DNA of 64,000 nt from Lysobacter capsici (GTDB lineage Bacteria > Pseudomonadota > Gammaproteobacteria > Xanthomonadales > Xanthomonadaceae), in contig NZ_CP076103.1 in the NCBI RefSeq assembly GCF_018732085.1, positions 4,464,001-4,528,000 of the forward strand. The letters are read 5' to 3'. The notes below the pieces were generated by a model, which worked only from the letters and a program-made list of their open reading frames with translations, was not told the DNA's origin and made no database searches. Below are positions 33,529-42,368 of the stretch, piece by piece. The number at the start of each line of letters is the position of its first letter. Position 1 is the first letter of the stretch. A program made the position numbers and the translations under genes.

Positions 33529-34478
33529 ACCCGCTTTCCAGAACGCTTTCCACCGGCCCGCTTTTCATCAGCGCGGCCTCCAGGAGAGCGCTCTCGTTCC
33601 TCGTTCGAACCTTCGTGGCTGGCAGGATGCCGGCGGCCGGCAGGACGCTGGCCATCACGCTGGCAGTGGCAGTGGTGGTATCGGGGCTGTTGCCCGCACA
33701 AGGACGTGCGGGCACTCGCTGCGAGAACGCCACCATCAGCCCGCAAAGCGCCGCCGCGGCCGCGCAGACCGCATTGACCGTCGCCGCCGCGCTCGACCAA
33801 CGCGACGCCCCGGCCGCGCTGGTCGCGCGCGTGGGCACCGACCTGTCCGCGCAAGGGCTGGTCTACAGCCATGTCGGCTTCGTCGTGCGCGATCACCCGG
33901 CCGGACGCTGGACCGCGGTGCATCTGCTCAACGAATGCGGCAGCGACCGGTCCAATCTGTACACGCAGGGGCTGGTGAATTTCTTCGCCGACGATCTGGT
34001 CAACCAGGACGCGCGCATCGTCTGGCTGCAACCGGAACAAGCGCAGCGGCTGGCCGATTACCTGCGCGCATTGCCGCGCGGCGCGCTGCATCAGCCGCAC
34101 TACAACCTGATCGCGCGGCCCGGCAGCGCCGACTATCAAAACTCCACCGCCTGGGTGGTGGAAATACTCGGCGCGAGCCTGCTCGATACCAGCGACGAAC
34201 ATCGGCTCAGCAGCCATCGGCGCGACGCCTACCGCGCGGCCGAAAGCGACGGCTTTCGTCCCGACCGCATCCACATCCCCTATTCCAAGCGCGTGCTCGG
34301 CGGCTTGTTCAGCGCGAATGTCGCCTTCACCGATCATCCGATCGGCACCCGCCTGGCCGGCGATTATCCGGTGGTGACGGTGCGCTCGATCATCGAGTAT
34401 CTCGACCGCAGCGGCCATGTCGACGCGCAACGCGAGTGGCGCAACGGCCAGGTGATGACGCGGCTGGGCGCGTTGTAG
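33525..34478 (+). CDS. DUF2145 family protein
   Basis: A 317-residue protein with a signal or anchor segment (TLAITLAVAVVVSGLLPAQG near residues 45-64) and an exported domain resembling DUF2145. The segments YSHVGFVVRDHPAGRWTAVH, LNECGSDRSNLYTQGLVNFF and YQNSTAWVVEILGASLL recall circularly permuted NlpC/P60 (YiiX-like) enzymes, with the His motif first and, where those have Cys, a Ser (QNST). That comparison is mine and unproven. The start overlaps the stop of the previous gene; the frame is open far upstream but the ATGA overlap decides the start. The protein has about 45 basic residues before the signal segment, so a later start is possible. Confidence 0.8.
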   Translation: MNPLSRTLSTGPLFISAASRRALSFLVRTFVAGRMPAAGRTLAITLAVAVVVSGLLPAQGRAGTRCENATISPQSAAAAAQTALTVAAALDQRDAPAALVARVGTDLSAQGLVYSHVGFVVRDHPAGRWTAVHLLNECGSDRSNLYTQGLVNFFADDLVNQDARIVWLQPEQAQRLADYLRALPRGALHQPHYNLIARPGSADYQNSTAWVVEILGASLLDTSDEHRLSSHRRDAYRAAESDGFRPDRIHIPYSKRVLGGLFSANVAFTDHPIGTRLAGDYPVVTVRSIIEYLDRSGHVDAQREWRNGQVMTRLGAL

Positions 34479-34697
34479 CGAGCGGCCGGCGATGGATTCG
34501 CAGCAGATGCTTCGTCTCTGCCGCGATGCGCGCCGCGCGATTGATGCAGCGCAGTTCGTATCGAGCCGCGCATCGCTTCGCGCGGCTCAGCGCGCCGCCG
34601 TCGGACGCGGCGCGCTGCTATCGGCGTTCAGGACGCGATTGCCGCATTCGCCTGATGCCGCCGTCCATGCCGGACGAAACGGCATCGCACCGATCAC

Positions 34698-35795
34698 TCA
34701 CCAGAACTTGGCCTTCAAGCCCAGCTCGATCAGATCGCCGCCCACGTCGGCGACCTTGCTGACGCCGTCGCCGATCGTGTCGGTAACGTCGCGGACCACG
34801 CCGCCGCCGGGAATGCCGGTCCAGTCGAGGAAATCGCCGGCCCAGCCGCCCCAGTGATCGATGGTCTCGTTGGCCAGTTCGCCGCCGCTGTCGACCAGCA
34901 CGTCGACGAAGTTGCCCGGGTCGGCGGCGATGGTCTTGAGCATTTCGCCCCAGCCCTTGATCAGGTCCGGGCTGACCGCGGAGGTGCCGATGCCGGTGTA
35001 GTCCTGGTCGCCGTTGAACTGGCCGTAGATCTCGCGGTGCGCGTTTTCCCAGGCGTTGTGCTGGCCGCCGGAGACCGACGCGAGCTGCTGGATGTCGCCG
35101 ACCATCTGGGTGCTGCCCTGGAAGATCGCGTCCTGGCTCAGCACCGCGCCGCCGTTGCAGTCGTCGGTGAAGGTGAAGGTCTGGGTGCCGCGCAGGACGT
35201 GGCCGTCGAGGGTGTTGATGGTGATCGCGTTGGCGCCCGGGTCCAGGCGGATCTCGACTGGCAGCCAGGTCGGCGGCGGGCCGCCGGTTTCGAGCATGTA
35301 GCGGCCGCCGTCTTCCAGGCGGCTGGCCGGCGGGCGGATTTCCATGCCGCCGGCGCCGAACACCTGCTCGGGGTTGTCGACGAAATGCTGGTACGCCTCT
35401 TGCGCGGTCGCGTTGGGGATATTGCTTTGATAGACCGCGCGGGTGACGTCGACGCCGACCTCGCCGATCGGCGGGTTGGTGTTGAGGTCGGCCAGGATGT
35501 TGCGCACGTCGCCGTCGCTGGGATAACGCGGCGTACCCGGCGTGTGGCCGGTCAGGTAGCTGGCGAAGCCGCGCGTGGCCAGCGCGAGCATGTAGTCGCG
35601 CTGCTGCTCCTGCTGGTCGTGGCTGCCACCGACGGCGAGCGCCGGGTCGGGCCCTTTGACGCCGATTTCGAATTGATTGGGGCCGTAGTCGGCGTTGACC
35701 GGTCGCAGGTCCGGCGCGCGCGGATCGGCCGGCGGCACGGGCGGCTTGCAGGTGTCGAACTGGGTCGGATAGGACCGGTCGAGGGGCGGCAGCAT
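34698..35795 (-). CDS. Unrecognised 365-residue protein
   Basis: I do not recognise this protein. It has no signal peptide or clear membrane segment. The N-terminus is Pro-rich (MLPPLDRSYPTQFDTCKPPV). A middle region (TWLPVEIRLDPGANAITINT then LDGHVLRGTQTFTFTDD) has alternating hydrophobics as in a beta sheet, perhaps of the lipid-binding or DUF1990-like type. The C-terminus is Gly/Val/Asp rich (VVRDVTDTIGDGVSKVADVG). The start is set by AAGGAGAG 8 bp upstream of the ATG at 35795; the frame is open 12 codons further. It stands alone between convergent DUF2145 and the acyP operon. A secreted effector without signal is one possibility among several. Confidence 0.7.
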   Translation of the reverse strand: MLPPLDRSYPTQFDTCKPPVPPADPRAPDLRPVNADYGPNQFEIGVKGPDPALAVGGSHDQQEQQRDYMLALATRGFASYLTGHTPGTPRYPSDGDVRNILADLNTNPPIGEVGVDVTRAVYQSNIPNATAQEAYQHFVDNPEQVFGAGGMEIRPPASRLEDGGRYMLETGGPPPTWLPVEIRLDPGANAITINTLDGHVLRGTQTFTFTDDCNGGAVLSQDAIFQGSTQMVGDIQQLASVSGGQHNAWENAHREIYGQFNGDQDYTGIGTSAVSPDLIKGWGEMLKTIAADPGNFVDVLVDSGGELANETIDHWGGWAGDFLDWTGIPGGGVVRDVTDTIGDGVSKVADVGGDLIELGLKAKFW

Positions 35796-35967
35796 GGGGG
35801 CTCTCCTTGGCGATTCGCTGTCAGCATTCAAGCGCTGCCAGGTCGCGCCGGCTAGCTAGGGCGTGCCCACGCTAGTGCTGACCCTAGCGACGGCGCGGGT
35901 ATCGCCTTGCCGTCGACGCAGCGGTGCCGCGCTGAGCCAAATCGAATCGAACCGCGCTGCGCCGCGC

Positions 35968-36237
35968 TCAGCCGCAGACGAATCCGTCGCCGGCTTCGTC
36001 CTCGCTCGCCACTTCGCGCAGCACGGTGTCGACCCTCGCCATCGGCGGGCCACGATGCAGCCACTGCGCCAGTCGTTCGATCGCGGCCTCCTCGCCGACG
36101 GCCAGGACTTCGACCCGGCCGTCGCGCAGGTTGCTGGCGTAACCGCGCAGTTCCAGCGCCACCGCCTGCTCGCGGGTGGACGCGCGGAACCACACGCCCT
36201 GGACCTTGCCGGCGATGAAGAAGCGCGCTGCGCTCAC
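35968..36237 (-). CDS. acyP: Acylphosphatase
   Basis: Small enzyme that hydrolyses acyl phosphates. The 89-residue protein has the family signature FIAGKVQGVWFRASTREQAV with the catalytic Arg in WFRAS near residue 19, and GYASNLRDGRVEVLAVG with the catalytic Asn near residue 37. It starts with GTG at 36237, overlapping the stop of the thioredoxin gene (GTGA), so translation is coupled. No substrate link with its neighbours is evident. Confidence 0.93.
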   Translation of the reverse strand: MSAARFFIAGKVQGVWFRASTREQAVALELRGYASNLRDGRVEVLAVGEEAAIERLAQWLHRGPPMARVDTVLREVASEDEAGDGFVCG

Positions 36238-36908
36238 GTATGGCCTGCGGATGCACCGCCTTTCGCGACTGGCGGCGCCGCTTCGGTTGCCTTCGGCCCA
36301 CCGGCCTTGGCGATCGCCTCCTCGATCTTCTTCGCGTCGACCGGGCCGAGGAATTTGTCGGCGACCTTGCCGTCGGGACCGATCAGATAGGTCATCGGCA
36401 GGCCGCGCGGGGTATCGAACGCGGCCGGCGGCGCGGTCACATCCAAAATCGCGATCGGATACGACACCGGATGCTCCTTCAAGAACGCCTGCATGTCGGG
36501 CAGTTCGATTTCCTCGTAGGCCAGGCCGATGACCTCGATGTGTTCGCGCATCGTATCCAGCGCCGACAGCTCGGGCATTTCCTTGATGCACGGCGCGCAC
36601 CAGGTCGCCCAGAAATTCACCACCACCCAGCGGCCGCGGTGTTCGGCCAGGTCGTAGGTCTTGCCGTCGATGGTCGCGATGCGCAACTGCGGCGTGTCGG
36701 AAGCGGGCGTGTCGGTCGCCGGCTTGTCGGCCGTGGGCGCGGCGGCCGGCGCGGTCGCGGCGGGCTTGGCTTCGGCGGGCTTGGCTTCGGCGGGCTTGGC
36801 CGCAGCGGGTTCGGCGGGTTTCTGGCACGCGCCGAGCAAGGCCGCGGCGATCGCGACGGCGAGCAGCGGCAGGCTGCGGCGGGTGGTGGCGCGGGTGAGG
36901 CTGGACAT
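36234..36908 (-). CDS. TlpA-like thioredoxin lipoprotein
   Basis: A 224-residue envelope thiol-disulfide protein. It has a lipoprotein signal with lipobox LLGAC (Cys28), a low-complexity Pro/Ala/Lys linker with three KPAEA repeats (about residues 30-72) and a thioredoxin-fold TlpA/ResA domain with the redox motif WCAPC (Cys104, Cys107) and the cis-Pro segment RGLPMTYLIGPDG. It probably reduces periplasmic targets such as apocytochromes. The start overlaps the stop of the YihY gene by one base and its stop overlaps acyP, so the three form a tight operon. Confidence 0.92.
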   Translation of the reverse strand: MSSLTRATTRRSLPLLAVAIAAALLGACQKPAEPAAAKPAEAKPAEAKPAATAPAAAPTADKPATDTPASDTPQLRIATIDGKTYDLAEHRGRWVVVNFWATWCAPCIKEMPELSALDTMREHIEVIGLAYEEIELPDMQAFLKEHPVSYPIAILDVTAPPAAFDTPRGLPMTYLIGPDGKVADKFLGPVDAKKIEEAIAKAGGPKATEAAPPVAKGGASAGHT

Positions 36909-38179
36909 CAGGATCGTTCCTCTTCGGCGTGAATGCTGGACACGCGTCGTTTCATGAGCGCGCGCAACGGCACGCGCAGTTCGTCCATCGCCGCGACCGC
37001 GGACTGACCGAGCAGGTCGTCGCGGCACGGCAGCATCGCCTCGGCGATCGGAATGCGCAGGTTGCACGCTTCGTACAGTTCGCCCAGCGACAAGTCGTCG
37101 AGGTCGCGGGCCAGCAGCCACTCGCCGCTTTCGGCGCGGCGCACCACGTTGATCTGGCCGAGCTGTTCGAGCATCTGCTGGACCAGGGCGTCGGTCAGCA
37201 TCGGTTCGCGCTGCTGGATGTCGTCGACATGCAGGCCGCGGCCGTCCTTGCGCGCCTCGTTGAAGCGCGCGAGCAGGCGCAGCAGGCCGTACATCTCGAA
37301 GCCCAGCGGCAGCCGCATCGACGCGGGCTGATAGCGGAACGCGGCGATCGAGGAGGCCAGCGAGGCGCCGAGCAGCACCGCGATCCAGCTCAGGTAGATC
37401 CACAGCAGGAAGATCGGCACGAACGCCAACGTGCCGTAGATCTTCGAATACGAGCCGAAACTGCCCAGGTACAGGCCGATGCCGCCCTTGATCAATTCGA
37501 ACAGCACCATCGCCAGGAACGCGCCGGCCACGGCGTGACGCCACTTGACCGTGCGATGCGGCACGACCTTGAAGATCGCCGCGAACGCCAGCCATTCCAG
37601 GCCCATCGGCGCGACGCGCAGCATCAGGCTTTCCAGCCAGCGGCCCGGTTCGGTGGCGAACACTTCCATGGCGAAGAAGCGCGCCGAGATCGCCAGGCTG
37701 GCGGCGGCGATCAACGCGCCCAGGGTCAGCACGGTCCAGTAGACCAGGAACCGGCCCAGCCGCGGCCGCGCCGACGGCACCCGCCAGATCCGGTTGAACG
37801 CGGCTTCCACGCCGTTGAGGGTGATCAGCAGCGAGACCACCAGCGCGATCACGCCGGCGGTGGTGAGCTGGCCGGCGTTGGCCGAAAACTGCTTGAGGTA
37901 GCTCTCCACCGAGCGCGCCGCCGACGGCACGAAGTTGGAGAAGATGTAGTCGCTGAGCCGGTCGCTCCATTCGCCGAACATCGGGAACGCCGAGAGCACG
38001 CCGAACACCACCATCGACAGCGGCACCAACGCGAACACGGTCGTGTACGACAGCGCGCCGGCGGCCTGGAACAGGTTGTCGTCGAGGAAGCGCTTGGCCA
38101 GGAAGCGGAAGAACGTGCTCATGCGCGCGCGGTCGCGCACGCGGTCGGCCCAGCGGTAGATCGAGTCCAAAGGTTCCAT
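36908..38179 (-). CDS. YihY/UPF0761 family inner-membrane protein
   Basis: A 423-residue protein of the YihY (once RNase BN; BrkB-like) family. It has about six membrane segments (such as ALSYTTVFALVPLSMVVFGV, TTAGVIALVVSLLITLNGVE, LVYWTVLTLGALIAAASLAI, FVPIFLLWIYLSWIAVLLGA) and a C-terminal cytoplasmic winged-helix-like part with LLARDLDDLSLGELYEA near residue 360. Starting at the ATG at 38179 gives MEPLDSIYRWADRVRD. Function is unknown in the family; it is first in the operon with the thioredoxin and acyP. Confidence 0.92.
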   Translation of the reverse strand: MEPLDSIYRWADRVRDRARMSTFFRFLAKRFLDDNLFQAAGALSYTTVFALVPLSMVVFGVLSAFPMFGEWSDRLSDYIFSNFVPSAARSVESYLKQFSANAGQLTTAGVIALVVSLLITLNGVEAAFNRIWRVPSARPRLGRFLVYWTVLTLGALIAAASLAISARFFAMEVFATEPGRWLESLMLRVAPMGLEWLAFAAIFKVVPHRTVKWRHAVAGAFLAMVLFELIKGGIGLYLGSFGSYSKIYGTLAFVPIFLLWIYLSWIAVLLGASLASSIAAFRYQPASMRLPLGFEMYGLLRLLARFNEARKDGRGLHVDDIQQREPMLTDALVQQMLEQLGQINVVRRAESGEWLLARDLDDLSLGELYEACNLRIPIAEAMLPCRDDLLGQSAVAAMDELRVPLRALMKRRVSSIHAEEERS

Positions 38180-38250
38180 CCGCCGCAGGGTAACCGATGG
38201 GGTGTGGGGGTGGCATGCAGTGATGCTTCGAGTCGAATCGGGCCGCGTGC

Positions 38251-38367
38251 CCTCATCCGGCCCTGCGGGCCACCTTCTCCCGCAAGCGGGAGAAGGAAAC
38301 AAAGCGGCTACGTATAAAAGCCCCTCTCCCGCAAAGCGGGAGAGGGGTTGGGGTGAGGGCCCACCCG
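38251..38367. repeat. Palindromic intergenic repeat pair (CTCCCGC-A-GCGGGAG)
   Basis: Two hairpin units, CTTCTCCCGCAAGCGGGAGA (about 38274-38293) and CCTCTCCCGCAAAGCGGGAG then AGG (about 38322-38345), with matching CCCTCATCC and GGGTGAGGG flanks that are themselves inverted. It sits between divergent yihY and wrbA. Confidence 0.8.
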
Positions 38368-38412
38368 CCCCATCAGCGCATTCCTCTATCCTTCCCCGCA
38401 AAGGAGAATCCA

Positions 38413-39006
38413 ATGACCGAAGTACTGGTGCTCTACTACAGCCGCGGCGGATCGGTGGCGCGGCTCGCGCGGCAGATCGCGCGCGGGATCGGCGAAGTCG
38501 ACGGCGTCAGCGCGCGCGTGCGCAGCGTGCCGCCGGTGGCCGCGGTCACCCAGACCGCCGCGCCGCCGGTGCCCGACGACGGCGCCCCGTACGTGGACGC
38601 GCGCGACCTGGTCGAATGCGCCGGCCTGGTGCTCGGCAGCCCGACCCGCTTCGGCAACATGGCCGCGCCGGTCAAGCACTGGCTGGACGGCCTGGGCGCC
38701 GAATGGGCCAGCGGCACCCTGGTCGGCAAGCCCGCGGGCGTGTTCACCTCGACCGCCACCCAGCACGGCGGCCAGGAATCCACCCTGCTGACGATGATGG
38801 TGCCGCTGCTGCACCACGGCTGCGTGATCGTCGGCATTCCCTACACCGAGCCCGCGCTCAGCCACACCCGCGGCGGCGGCACGCCTTACGGCGCCAGCCA
38901 CGTCGCCGGCGCCCAGGACGATCCGCAGCCCAGCGAGGACGAGGCGATCCTCGCCCGCGCGCTCGGCCGCCGCGTCGCCGACCTGGTCGCCAAGGTGAGC
39001 CGTTGA
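38413..39006 (+). CDS. wrbA: NAD(P)H:quinone oxidoreductase, WrbA type
   Basis: Flavoprotein that reduces quinones by two electrons. The 197-residue protein has the FMN-binding start VLVLYYSRGGSVARLARQIA (from residue 4), GSPTRFGNMAAPVKHWLDGL near residue 76 and the TATQHGGQESTLLTMMVPLL region near residue 115, all typical of WrbA. The start at 38413 is set by AAGGAG. The end overlaps the start of the DUF2069 gene (TTGA), as seen in other Xanthomonadaceae, so the two are cotranscribed. Confidence 0.94.
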   Translation: MTEVLVLYYSRGGSVARLARQIARGIGEVDGVSARVRSVPPVAAVTQTAAPPVPDDGAPYVDARDLVECAGLVLGSPTRFGNMAAPVKHWLDGLGAEWASGTLVGKPAGVFTSTATQHGGQESTLLTMMVPLLHHGCVIVGIPYTEPALSHTRGGGTPYGASHVAGAQDDPQPSEDEAILARALGRRVADLVAKVSR

Positions 39007-39368
39007 ACGCGCCCGCTCCGGCGCGCGCGCCGCGCACCCGCGCCGACTGGGTGCTGCTGACCGCGCTGTTGTTGCTGGCGGCCCTGTTCTGCGTCTGGTA
39101 CCTGCTGCCGCGGCAACATCCGATCGCCGGCCTGACCGTGTTCGTGCTGCCGCCGACGCTGCTCGCGCTCGGCGTCGCCCTGCGCAGCCGCCTGGCCGCG
39201 TACTGGGCCGGCGTGCTCGCGCTGTTCTGGTTCTGCCACGGGGTCATGCTGGCGTGGTCGTCGCCGCCCGAGCGCGCGTATGCCTTGATCGAAGTGGTGC
39301 TGGCGCTGGCGGTGATCTTCGCGGCCAACCTGGCCGGGGTAAAAGCGCGCTTCCAAAAGAAACCCTGA
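39003..39368 (+). CDS. DUF2069 family membrane protein
   Basis: A 121-residue inner-membrane protein with four membrane segments (about 16-35, 42-60, 66-84 and 92-112). It begins with a TTG that overlaps the wrbA stop (TTGA), the only sensible start. WrbA-DUF2069 pairing is conserved in related bacteria, which suggests a role in the same quinone or membrane redox process, though no function is known. Confidence 0.85.
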   Translation: MNAPAPARAPRTRADWVLLTALLLLAALFCVWYLLPRQHPIAGLTVFVLPPTLLALGVALRSRLAAYWAGVLALFWFCHGVMLAWSSPPERAYALIEVVLALAVIFAANLAGVKARFQKKP

Positions 39369-39617
39369 TCCCCCGGAGCTTCCAGGCGGCGTACCCGCCA
39401 CCGTGGCGAGCCATGGCCGCGTCGCATTCGTACCAGCAGCCCGGGCATGCGCGAATCACATGAGCGCACGGCCGCAGCGAAGATGTCCCGCTACCGGGCG
39501 AGGCGTCCGCACGTACCGGTACGGGGCCGCGCTCGATTGCGCCGCCAGGCCGGCGCAAACGCGCGCATGCCGCTGGACCTATAATCGGCGTTTCCCCGAA
39601 TACGTGAATCCCTCGAG

Positions 39618-40103
39618 ATGGACCAGCTCTGCATCGTCACCACCGGCGGCACGATCGACAAGATCTACTTCGACGACAAGTCGGACTACCAGATCGGCGA
39701 ACCGCAGATCGGCCGCATTCTCGACGAGCTCGGCGTGGCCTTCCGCTACAGCGTGATTCCGATCATCCGCAAGGATTCGCTGCACATCACCGGCGCCGAC
39801 CGCGAGCTGATCCGCGCCGCGATCGCCGCCCAGGACGCGCAGCACGTGCTGGTCACCCACGGCACCGACAGCATGGTCGAGACCGCCAAGGTGCTGGCCA
39901 CCATCCCCGGCAAGACCATCGTCCTGACCGGCGCGCTGAACCCGGCGCGGTTCCGCGGCTCGGACGCCGAATTCAACATCGGCACCGCGGTCGGCGCGGT
40001 GCAGTCGTTGCCGGCCGGCGTCTACATCGCCATGAACGGGCGGATCTGGGACCCGGCCAAGGTGCGCAAGAACGTCGAAGCCAACCGTTTCGAAGCGCTG
40101 TGA
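39618..40103 (+). CDS. Asparaginase-like protein, N-terminal domain only
   Basis: A 161-residue protein equal to the N-terminal half of L-asparaginase (about 330 residues). It keeps the catalytic motifs TTGGTID (Thr12) and VTHGTDSM (Thr83, Asp84) and a lysine near the end (DPAKVRKN) in the place where the family has its catalytic Lys. The C-terminal domain, which completes the active site of the neighbouring subunit, is absent, and no leftover of it follows, so it is a compact family member rather than a fresh truncation. It has no signal peptide. Activity cannot be predicted. Confidence 0.88.
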   Translation: MDQLCIVTTGGTIDKIYFDDKSDYQIGEPQIGRILDELGVAFRYSVIPIIRKDSLHITGADRELIRAAIAAQDAQHVLVTHGTDSMVETAKVLATIPGKTIVLTGALNPARFRGSDAEFNIGTAVGAVQSLPAGVYIAMNGRIWDPAKVRKNVEANRFEAL

Positions 40104-40321
40104 ACCGCGCCGCGGCGTGATCGCGCGGCCCGAAGCGGCCAGGCTCCGGGTTTGGCCAACATCGGCAAACCCGTCCGCGCATCACATCGCAAGCTCCAAC
40201 GGCGTCTCGCGGATCGCCAACGCCGTCGCGCATTTGGGTCCACATCGGCTGTGGATTCGGCCCTTGCGCCGCCCCGCGATGGATTAGCATCGACGGCTTG
40301 TCCACTGCTGCGGTGATCTTC

Positions 40322-40990
40322 ATGCGTCGAATCGTTCCGGCCCTGACGGTGTCTGCGTTGGCGCTGCTCGCGCTGGCGGCCTGCCAGAAACCCGCCGAAC
40401 CCGCCCAGCCCGCCGCTGCGGCCCAGACCGACACCGGCAAGGCGCCGACCGCCGCCGCGGCCGACGCCGCCCCCAACCCGCTGGAACCGCCCGCGCGCGT
40501 GCTGCGCAACGACGCGATCGGCTACGACGGCTTCAACGGCAGCACGCAAGCCGGCGCGGTCAGCGCCAAGTTCGGCGCCGACGCCGCCGCCGTGCGCGGC
40601 GCCTGGGGCGGCGAGATGAAGGACAACAACGGCCAGCGCCCCGACGCCAAGTGCTACCTGCTGTACCCGGTGCGCGGCGCGATCACCCACCAGTACGGCT
40701 TCCTGATGGGCGCCGGCGGCCTGACCGGCATCGACGTCTACGATCCCAAGGCGCTCGCTCCCGGCGGCGGCCGCATCGGCATGAGCATCGACGAGATCAA
40801 CAAGGCCTACCCGGGCAAGGTCAAGCAGGTCCCCAACCCGAGCTTCGAAGGCGCCGCGTTCCTGCAGGTGTCGCCGCCGGACGGCAAGGACACCCAGCTG
40901 GTGTTCGAGACCGACGCGCTGGGCAGCGTCACCAACTGGCGCATCGGCAAGCGCGGCGCGATCGAACCCGACGAAAGCTGCACCCGCTGA
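40322..40990 (+). CDS. Putative lipoprotein, lectin-like annotation in relatives
   Basis: A 222-residue lipoprotein with signal MRRIVPALTVSALALLALAA and lipobox Cys21, followed by an Ala/Pro linker that closely resembles that of the TlpA lipoprotein at 36.2 kb (both begin CQKPAEPA). The folded part has two cysteines (AKCYLLYP, DESCTR) and motifs GIDVYDPKAL and RIGMSIDEINKAYPGKVKQV. I recall similar Xanthomonadaceae proteins being named lectin, but I see no recognised binding motif. It stands alone after a 218-bp gap. Confidence 0.8.
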   Translation: MRRIVPALTVSALALLALAACQKPAEPAQPAAAAQTDTGKAPTAAAADAAPNPLEPPARVLRNDAIGYDGFNGSTQAGAVSAKFGADAAAVRGAWGGEMKDNNGQRPDAKCYLLYPVRGAITHQYGFLMGAGGLTGIDVYDPKALAPGGGRIGMSIDEINKAYPGKVKQVPNPSFEGAAFLQVSPPDGKDTQLVFETDALGSVTNWRIGKRGAIEPDESCTR

Positions 40991-41054
40991 GCCAGCGTTT
41001 GGTATCCCGCGACGACCCGGCCCCTCGGCCCGGGCCGTCGCCACCGCCCTGCCC

Positions 41055-42368
41055 TCAGCGCCCGGCGGTCTTGCCCACCTCGCCCAGGAACGCCAGTCCC
41101 AGCTTGGCGAACGGCACGCTCGCGCGCGCCGACTGGCCCACGCTGGCCAGGGTGTCGTTGGCGGTGTGGATGTACGGCGAATAGCCGCCGTTGGCGTTGC
41201 CGCCTTCGAAATACATCGCCGCCGGATAACCCGCCGCGGTCCACGAGGCGTGATCGGAACAGCCGTAATTGCAGGTGTAGCTGCCCAGCCGCAGGCTGCC
41301 GCCGAGGTAGGTCGCGAACAGATCGCGCAGCAACTGCTGCAGGCCGGCGTTGGAGAAGTCGTTGATCACCCGCACGTCCGGCGCGGTGCTGGTGCGGTAG
41401 TTGGTCATGTCCAGCTGCAGCACGCCGACCACGTTGACGCCGCGGCGCTTGAAGTCCGCGGCGATCGCATTGGAACCGCGCAGGCCGATTTCCTCGGCCG
41501 CATATCCCATCAGCTTGATCGTGCGCTTGGGCTTGTAGCCGCTGGCCATGGCGATGCGCAGCACCTCGGTCAGGGTGGCGATGCCGGACGCATCGTCGTC
41601 GGCGCCGGGCGCGCGCATGCTTTCGCCGCTGCCGCTGTTGGAGACGGTGTCCAGGTGCGCGCCGAGAACCACCACTTCGTCCGGCAGTTCGTTGCCGCCG
41701 ATGGTGAGGATGACCGACGGCTGCGAACCGCAGTTGCTGCAGTTGAACAGTTCGGTGCTGACGTCGCCGCGGCCATTGCCGAGCGCGGCCCAGCGGTCGC
41801 GAACCCAGGTCGCGGCGTTGCGGCCGTGGCTGGTGCTGGCGTGACGGTTCGGCCAGTTGCTCGACAGGGACTGGATGGTCGCGCGGATGTTGGCTTCGTT
41901 GACCTGCCCCAGCCAGGGCGTGACCGTGGCCTGGTTGTCGATCGCATAGCTGGCGAAGGCGGTGGTCATCGCTTCCACGCTGCGGTCGTTGCGCACGAAG
42001 GCTTCGGCTTCGGCGCGGCTGTCGAAGGCGAAGTAGCCGCCGCAGCGGCGTTCTTTTTCATGCACGTGGCGGCTCAGGTCGCCGAGCTGATGGGTCTGCA
42101 GTTCGGACACGACCAGGGCCGCGCCGCTGCGGCCGACGCGGGCGCTGGCGTTGCGCGCGAGCGTGCTCAGGCCCGCGTCGTGAGTCTGGCGCGAGGTCAC
42201 CACGTACACCGGCTTGAACGGATCCGATAACGCGGCGGCCATGGCGGGGTCGGCCTGGGCCGGGACGACGCGGGCGGCGTCGATGCGTGCGGGGGCGCTC
42301 TGCGCGAACGCGGGCGCGGCGACGGTCAGCGAGAGCAGCGAAAGCGACAGCAGGATCGAACGTTGCAC
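41055..42368 (-). CDS. Secreted M28 aminopeptidase without P domain
   Basis: A 437-residue zinc aminopeptidase with a signal peptide (RSILLSLSLLSLTVAAPAFA), an N-terminal prosegment of about 150 residues and an M28 domain. The co-catalytic zinc ligands are visible: His in GAHLDTVSN, Asp in GADDDASGIA, Glu-Glu in YAAEEIGLRG, Asp in LQLDMTNY and His in CSDHASWTA. It starts with GTG at 42368. It is a tandem paralogue of the next gene but stops right after the catalytic domain (GEVGKTAGR). It lies at the downstream edge of the protease island. Confidence 0.94.
   Translation of the reverse strand: MQRSILLSLSLLSLTVAAPAFAQSAPARIDAARVVPAQADPAMAAALSDPFKPVYVVTSRQTHDAGLSTLARNASARVGRSGAALVVSELQTHQLGDLSRHVHEKERRCGGYFAFDSRAEAEAFVRNDRSVEAMTTAFASYAIDNQATVTPWLGQVNEANIRATIQSLSSNWPNRHASTSHGRNAATWVRDRWAALGNGRGDVSTELFNCSNCGSQPSVILTIGGNELPDEVVVLGAHLDTVSNSGSGESMRAPGADDDASGIATLTEVLRIAMASGYKPKRTIKLMGYAAEEIGLRGSNAIAADFKRRGVNVVGVLQLDMTNYRTSTAPDVRVINDFSNAGLQQLLRDLFATYLGGSLRLGSYTCNYGCSDHASWTAAGYPAAMYFEGGNANGGYSPYIHTANDTLASVGQSARASVPFAKLGLAFLGEVGKTAGR

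Noticed and set aside
40104..40321. Gap between the asparaginase-like gene and the lipoprotein as a remnant of the missing asparaginase C-terminal domain
   Set aside because: No frame shows asparaginase-like residues, so the one-domain protein is not a fresh truncation.
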